From positions 541,675 to 605,674 of the forward strand of contig NW_002060949.1 in the NCBI RefSeq assembly GCF_000150275.1: a stretch of 64,000 nt of DNA, read 5' to 3'. The position numbers and the translations under genes were made by a program. The DNA comes from Trichoplax adhaerens (taxonomy: Eukaryota > Placozoa > Uniplacotomia > Trichoplacea > Trichoplacidae). Positions 59,101-64,000 of the stretch are shown piece by piece (position 1 is the stretch's first letter; each line of letters begins with the position of its first letter). Under the pieces are notes generated by a model. The model saw only the letters and a list, made by a program, of their open reading frames with translations, was not told the origin of the DNA and did no database searches.

Positions 59101-59935
59101 AAAGTCTTCAGGGGAAGGAAGCAGCTTTGCAAATCTTGCACAATTGAACCCGCCAATATTAACTTTCAAGGTGCAAGCAGCATTATGTGCAAGGACCGAT
59201 CGATGATCTTACCACAGTTATAGGAATCACTTAGCTTTTGCGCTGGAAAAGTATGAGCAACAGTAAGCCAGGAAGCAGCTGCTATTGTGGTGAAGAGATC
59301 TCGTTGGAGCGTGCTCATCAGTAAATACGCCTAAATTAATAATGATTGTGTTGGCTTTTATAGGATTAGCCTTGTAATCATTTGTAGGCTATGTATACTA
59401 TTCGTCTTGCATACTCTGATGATGTATAGGTATACAGGATATGTTATACACTACGTTAGTAGCTAAAAATATTATTTATCTTCATCATTTTTGTAGGAAT
59501 AGCTTAAGATGTAAAGTATGCGTGAGTTGGTTCCATCTCGGTAAGTACTACAGTAAACGTTAGAACTGAAAGCTTGTGTGAACTATACAACTAGGAGTGA
59601 CATAATTAATCGAGCTAAAGCTAAAAATTTATTCCGACGTAAGAAATGATAGTTACTGTATCGTACAGATTAAAAATGACTAGTGCTTTACAGAAAAAAA
59701 ATATCAAATACTGAATACTGATAACTCGTAATAGGGTTTATGACGTAACTTTGTAATCAGCCTAATATTCGGTAAAACAATCGGTAAAATAACCGACACA
59801 TACTGAATACACTATTACTCTGCATAAATTGTGCACCTACCACTAACGTTGTGGTTCTGACTCATGGCTCTGATAAATATAATTATCAATTGTAATGGAT
59901 TTTGAAATTGATGATGACAATTTGATCGTGTCTAG
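56189..59935. promoter_or_regulatory. 5' intergenic region between the LRR gene and KAT14
   Basis: About 3.7 kb. It probably holds the unresolved first exon(s) of the LRR gene, the promoters of both genes and an unsupported exon-like piece at about 57871-57985 (-), preceded by a good acceptor and ending in a stop. The right half carries the densest GTAC-palindrome cluster. The first exon of KAT14 should also lie near the right end, since the first exon I can phase begins at 59936 in mid-protein. Confidence 0.5.
58149..59032. repeat. Cluster of GTAC-centred palindromes, copy 4 (densest)
   Basis: The tightest packing lies at 58430-58520 and 58547-58575, where runs of CTGTACAGTACTGTACAGTA-type words follow each other directly; scattered copies occur at 58149-58330 and 58845-59032. 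It lies about 0.9 kb upstream of the first KAT14 exon seen. A hairpin or cruciform would be expected of the directly abutting palindromes. Confidence 0.8.
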
Positions 59936-62900
59936 CCTGTCTAAAAGATAAACCACCAACGGATTTGGACAACGATATATTTTTTGAGTTGATATGTCGG
60001 AATTGTGATCCTGATGGTGTCGAAAAGTTTATCCGATTGCCTATGAACTGGTATTTATAGTAAAATGTCTCATGCATTGGCTATCTGTAGACTCTATTTA
60101 TTAATAAATTTTATATCAGATAAAGTTAACTACGATTATAAATTAAATTCTAGGCTGCAGGTTGTGCATTTAACTGTATATAACTTAAGTCGCGCTGGTA
60201 ATAGTCGCCATGGCTACTTCAGATGGCGCGAAGATATCTGCGGTTTTATTAATAAACATTGGGATACGCTAATGGCTCATAGGTGAGCAGAAATTTTTTC
60301 ATAGACTAATTCTGTATCTGTCTATCAAATAAGCGATAGGCTATCCAAATCGATTAATATAATATACAGTATGTGTATCCAAATTATAGAGTAAGACAAT
60401 TGTTATCATACTGTGCTATAAACTAAAAATAAATTAAAGATAGACTTGCTCTTGATTAAAATATTGCTAAATTTTCGAATTTTATTCAGCGTGCATGCCT
60501 AATTACATATTATGTATAATCGTCATGATTAGAAAACGCACTGCATCGTGGCATAGCACTGTTGCTGGAGTATTATCTCTTAACTGCCCTCAAAAATTTA
60601 TTTCCGGAACTCGAGAATTTAATGAGCCAGGATGGTGGACTTTAGCTAATAAAGAACCTCCAACAATTGACGTAGATTCACTTGATGCTATGAGTAAACA
60701 ATTACTTTTTAATACTCTATATTAACTATTCGTGATTATATGGCATAATAGTACGTTAATCTTTGATGCTATTAGTCTATTTTATCAGTTATTCTACCCT
60801 TGCTAAGTTTGATAATTGCATTAATACAGTATTACAGTTGATTCAAGTTTATTTAAAAAAAGCGATCTACATGCTGTTATGTTAATTCAACAGCCTGCGG
60901 TAACTGAGGAGTTTAGTCTTTCCGGTCAGGAATATTTTCGTGCGATAGTAAATACTGTATAGTCAACTGAAGATTCGATAGTTAACTGCAGGAAATGTTA
61001 TGATGTACTGTTGGTAATACAGTAGTATTATTTATGTATTGTATTATTGATTTCTGTGACAGGATGAATAACTGCATTAAATACCACTATATGAATAGTG
61101 ATTAAAGATTTTTCCATAATGGAATATTTTTTTGTAAATTTAGGTAATAGCTTACAAAATAAGAAAAGAAGAAATTCAACAGTATCATCGTCTGATGATG
61201 GATTAGAATTAAGACCACGAAAAATAAGAAAAAGTGATCAACTTAATAGCTCAAATAACCTTAATCATCATGCGGATGAAAAAATGGTTAGTATTAATTA
61301 TAGATATATAGTAACTACAAATGATCAGTTTACAGTACTGTAAGTTGATAGATTTTTAAAGTGGTAAATAGTAACCATAGTACGTTATATGTGCAATGAC
61401 TTGAATCCTCGTGTAGGAGGAGACTGTTGATTTCTCTAATGTTAGCAGTTCGCAAAATGAGAAATGGCTAAACGAACGTGACATCACTGTCGATGGTAAA
61501 TTCGACTTCTGTATTGTAATAACAGATTTATACTTAAACGTTTTTTGATTAAATTACATTTATAATCACTTTACGAAGTATGCATATATCGAATTGCCTA
61601 AAGTACTGTACTTATATAATATTTTAGAAACATTACCTGAAACTATCATGGCTGAAGAAGATCCTGGAACTAATGATGAAAGTAACATTATAAAAATAAT
61701 TATCGTTACGATAATCTTTAGTTAGAAATCAAGGACACATTTCAATTGATATTAATGTTGACTTAATACTGCCAATAGGCAACTCACAAAGAACGAATTC
61801 ACTGATGTCAACAAATACTAGACAGCCTGCTGGAAAAACTGTTAAATCCCAAAATAGTTCTCTTGATATGCGAAAACCAAAGTAATATACGATTTATGTA
61901 AAATGATGGAATAACCTGAACAACACTTGTCGGTCTTACCAAATACGTTAAGGGTAACTTACTGTAATATTTGTATATGAACAAAGGTTAACTTCACTCA
62001 GGCCACATGAAGAGAGAAAATTATTAAAGTCGTTAAGTATTTACCTACCATTAGTGAAAGAAAATCCGAAACTTTGCAGAATTTATAATAAGTTACTCCT
62101 TCGCCAGGTATTGTTCAGTCCTAGTGATTAATATCATAATCTTAATCTTATACTTTGTCCCTTTATTTGATTGGCTTTACTTCAACGGTACTATTATTGC
62201 AGGTTAAACGTGATAAAGGATTACCAGTGTTCGATTTGGACAGTTGCATGCTTAACTATGCCTGTAATGTCAATAGGTGTAGCACAACTGCTGACTGCGA
62301 CACCATTGTATCGGTACGTTATATAACAGTAGAATCAACGTTGTGTGTCGTGAGCAAGAAATAATAAAGAATATTCTGTACGGTCTCTACGATGTGAAGT
62401 ACAGTTTATACACGCTTGCAGGTGGCAATGTGTTAATAGATCTTATTCTGCAACTAGGTACCAGACGTTAAACCTTTCAGATTAAAACAAAAGCGTAACG
62501 GAGGAACGTCTTGGAATGAGGTTATAGGCGCAGCTGTTTCTTATAAAATGATCTATGAAACTGATTTGAACTGTAACGTAAAACACAACTAGCTACTTTT
62601 AATGTAATAAATATTCTCCATTACTTTAAATTTACCCCGACATACAGTTAATATCAAATGACCCGTCTATTGGAATATCTTCTACGAATACTGTCAAATC
62701 TAATATACTTGACAGATTTCAGGTAATCTGATATTCGTTGCTCTTACTGGTATAGTTTTATTTTTATATACCGTACTTGATTATGCATGCAGTGAATTGA
62801 CTACGACTACGACATGTTAAATGATGGGTAGATCGCATAACTTGATCTAGATTGAGTTATATTCTATTTATATTTTGAAGGTTAAAAAACATCAAAAAGC

Positions 62901-63828
62901 TTTTCATCAAGTAAAGCCTCAATCTTTTCTTCAATACTTGGTTGGATCGAATTACGAATCTTCTACTCATTCCATTTGTAGTCCATATACCGCTAGGTAT
63001 ACTTCTTTAAAAGTACAACTTGAAAAGATAAAATTCTTATGTAATCAATCTATCCTTTCTCAAGGGTACTGAAGCCATTTATATGGAGAGATTACTCCTC
63101 AACTCCTCTGAAGCTCCAATTATTACAAGAAATAACTTCCTATCATCATAAAAGGTAACAAACATCAGCATGCTAGTGAATTTTCTTTTTCCCTAACTCC
63201 TACACGATCTGACTTAATAACTTAGTAGCTACTTTAGAAAATGCTATTAACTTTAGTTAATGCCTAAAATTGATTTATTGATTTATACTTGCAATATAGG
63301 AATCAAGATCAAAATTCTTCCGATTCCAATAGTATTTTTACTCCTGCTCCCATTGATTACTGTTATGTTAGACCTCATCATATTCCGATTGTGAATAGTT
63401 TGTGTCGAGAATTTTTTTGGCCTGGAATAGATTGTACGTCAATGGCTTACGTATAATAATTGTAATTTTAAGATTGAGAATCAGAAATGAGTATCGAAAT
63501 GAATACACAGCATCTCATTACGTCTTTCGTATTTCGGCAGTGTCAGAATGTTTAGAGTATCCGGATTTTAGTGTTGTAGCTCTTTATCGGTAAATATAAA
63601 TAAACTATTTTCAGTAGAACAATTGTATACTATGTTCGTATTACATTATTTTTGATAAAATATTACAGGGACCTTCGATTTTCTTTTGCTTTTAGGAGGC
63701 TTATTGTAGGCTTTGCATTTATGACACCGGATGTGAAATATCATGAAGCTTACGTCTCATTTATTTTCGTGCATCCCGATTGGCGAAGAGCTGGTATTGC
63801 AACATTTATGTTGTACCACCTGGTTCAG
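59936..63828 (+). CDS. KAT14: KAT14/CSRP2BP (ATAC2) acetyltransferase-like subunit, both ends missing
   Basis: Subunit of the ATAC histone acetyltransferase complex. The first exon seen (59936-60050) encodes CLKDKPPTDL and a CRNC cysteine pair of the N-terminal zinc-binding region; the next (60154-60282) gives NSRHGYFRWREDICGFINKH, near-identical to human GRQGYFRWKEDICAFIEKH; the third (from 60532) gives SWHSTVAGVLSL and FNEPGWWTL. Basic and acidic linker exons follow (NKKRRNST, RPRKIRK, about 61141-61860). About 61985-62110 gives EERKLLKSL; KRDKGLPVFDLD begins at about 62203, SPYTARYTS at about 62977 and YCYVRPHHIPIVNSLCREFF at about 63360. The GNAT core spans about 63541-63828: SECLEYPDFSVVALYR, FAFMTPDVKYHEAY and WRRAGIATFM, the last being the acetyl-CoA-binding R/Q-x-x-G-x-G/A loop. 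The final GNAT exon(s) and the initiator exon are outside or unresolved. Confidence 0.93.
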
Positions 63829-64000
63829 GTTGGTATAGGAGCGTACGTTATTGTGATATTTAAGGATCCTGGCATGATCGCTTTAATATGAGTTTTGATA
63901 TTGCATAATATGGTATAACAAATCATGATTAAAATTAGCCCTCCACGTTTATTGATTTTTCTCAAAGTAGCAGTTTTACATGTATTGAAATATATACATC

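Overview
The window is a stretch of AT-rich, intron-rich, compact animal nuclear genome. It carries eight protein-coding genes, most with many short exons (often 50-150 bp) separated by introns of roughly 60-300 bp with GT..AG borders. There is no operon structure, no phage or plasmid gene, and I saw no rRNA, tRNA or CRISPR array. The gene set (a degenerin/ENaC-type channel, NIPBL, HMG-CoA synthase, MYSM1, importin-13, ARMH1, KAT14) is metazoan. Base composition, compactness and intron-rich but highly human-like proteins suggest a placozoan such as Trichoplax or a relative. That assignment is inference, because no species marker is present.

Layout from left to right: 31-2605 (-), 5' exons of an ENaC/ASIC-family channel running off the left edge; 6380-16833 (-), a complete 33-exon Nipped-B/NIPBL cohesin loader; 18996-22903 (+), a complete 7-exon cytosolic-type HMG-CoA synthase divergent from NIPBL; 24395-30890 (-), the histone H2A deubiquitinase MYSM1 (SANT, SWIRM, JAMM/MPN); 32466-39109 (-), importin-13; 39929-43020 (+), a 15-exon ARMH1-type armadillo-like protein divergent from IPO13; 44641-56188 (-), an unassigned leucine-rich-repeat protein with a long low-complexity tail; 59936-63828 (+), KAT14/CSRP2BP, the ATAC-complex acetyltransferase-like subunit, running off the right edge. 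I built the gene models by reading exons with matching splice phases and comparing them with remembered human family members. Exon borders given explicitly for NIPBL, HMGCS and ARMH1 keep frame from first to last codon.

Three of the genes act on chromatin (NIPBL cohesin loading, MYSM1 H2A deubiquitination, KAT14 histone acetylation). HMG-CoA synthase feeds the mevalonate pathway, importin-13 carries nuclear cargo and the ENaC-type channel sits in the membrane.

Two things stand out. First, short self-complementary motifs built on GTAC/TACAGTACTGTA are packed into four clusters (about 17.45-18.56, 31.6-32.1, 39.3-39.5 and 58.15-59.03 kb). Every cluster lies upstream of at least one gene start, and none lies in the two gaps between convergent genes. 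Second, neighbouring genes here have human orthologues on the same chromosome arms (NIPBL and HMGCS1 on 5p; IPO13, ARMH1 and MYSM1 on 1p), which suggests very old linkage.
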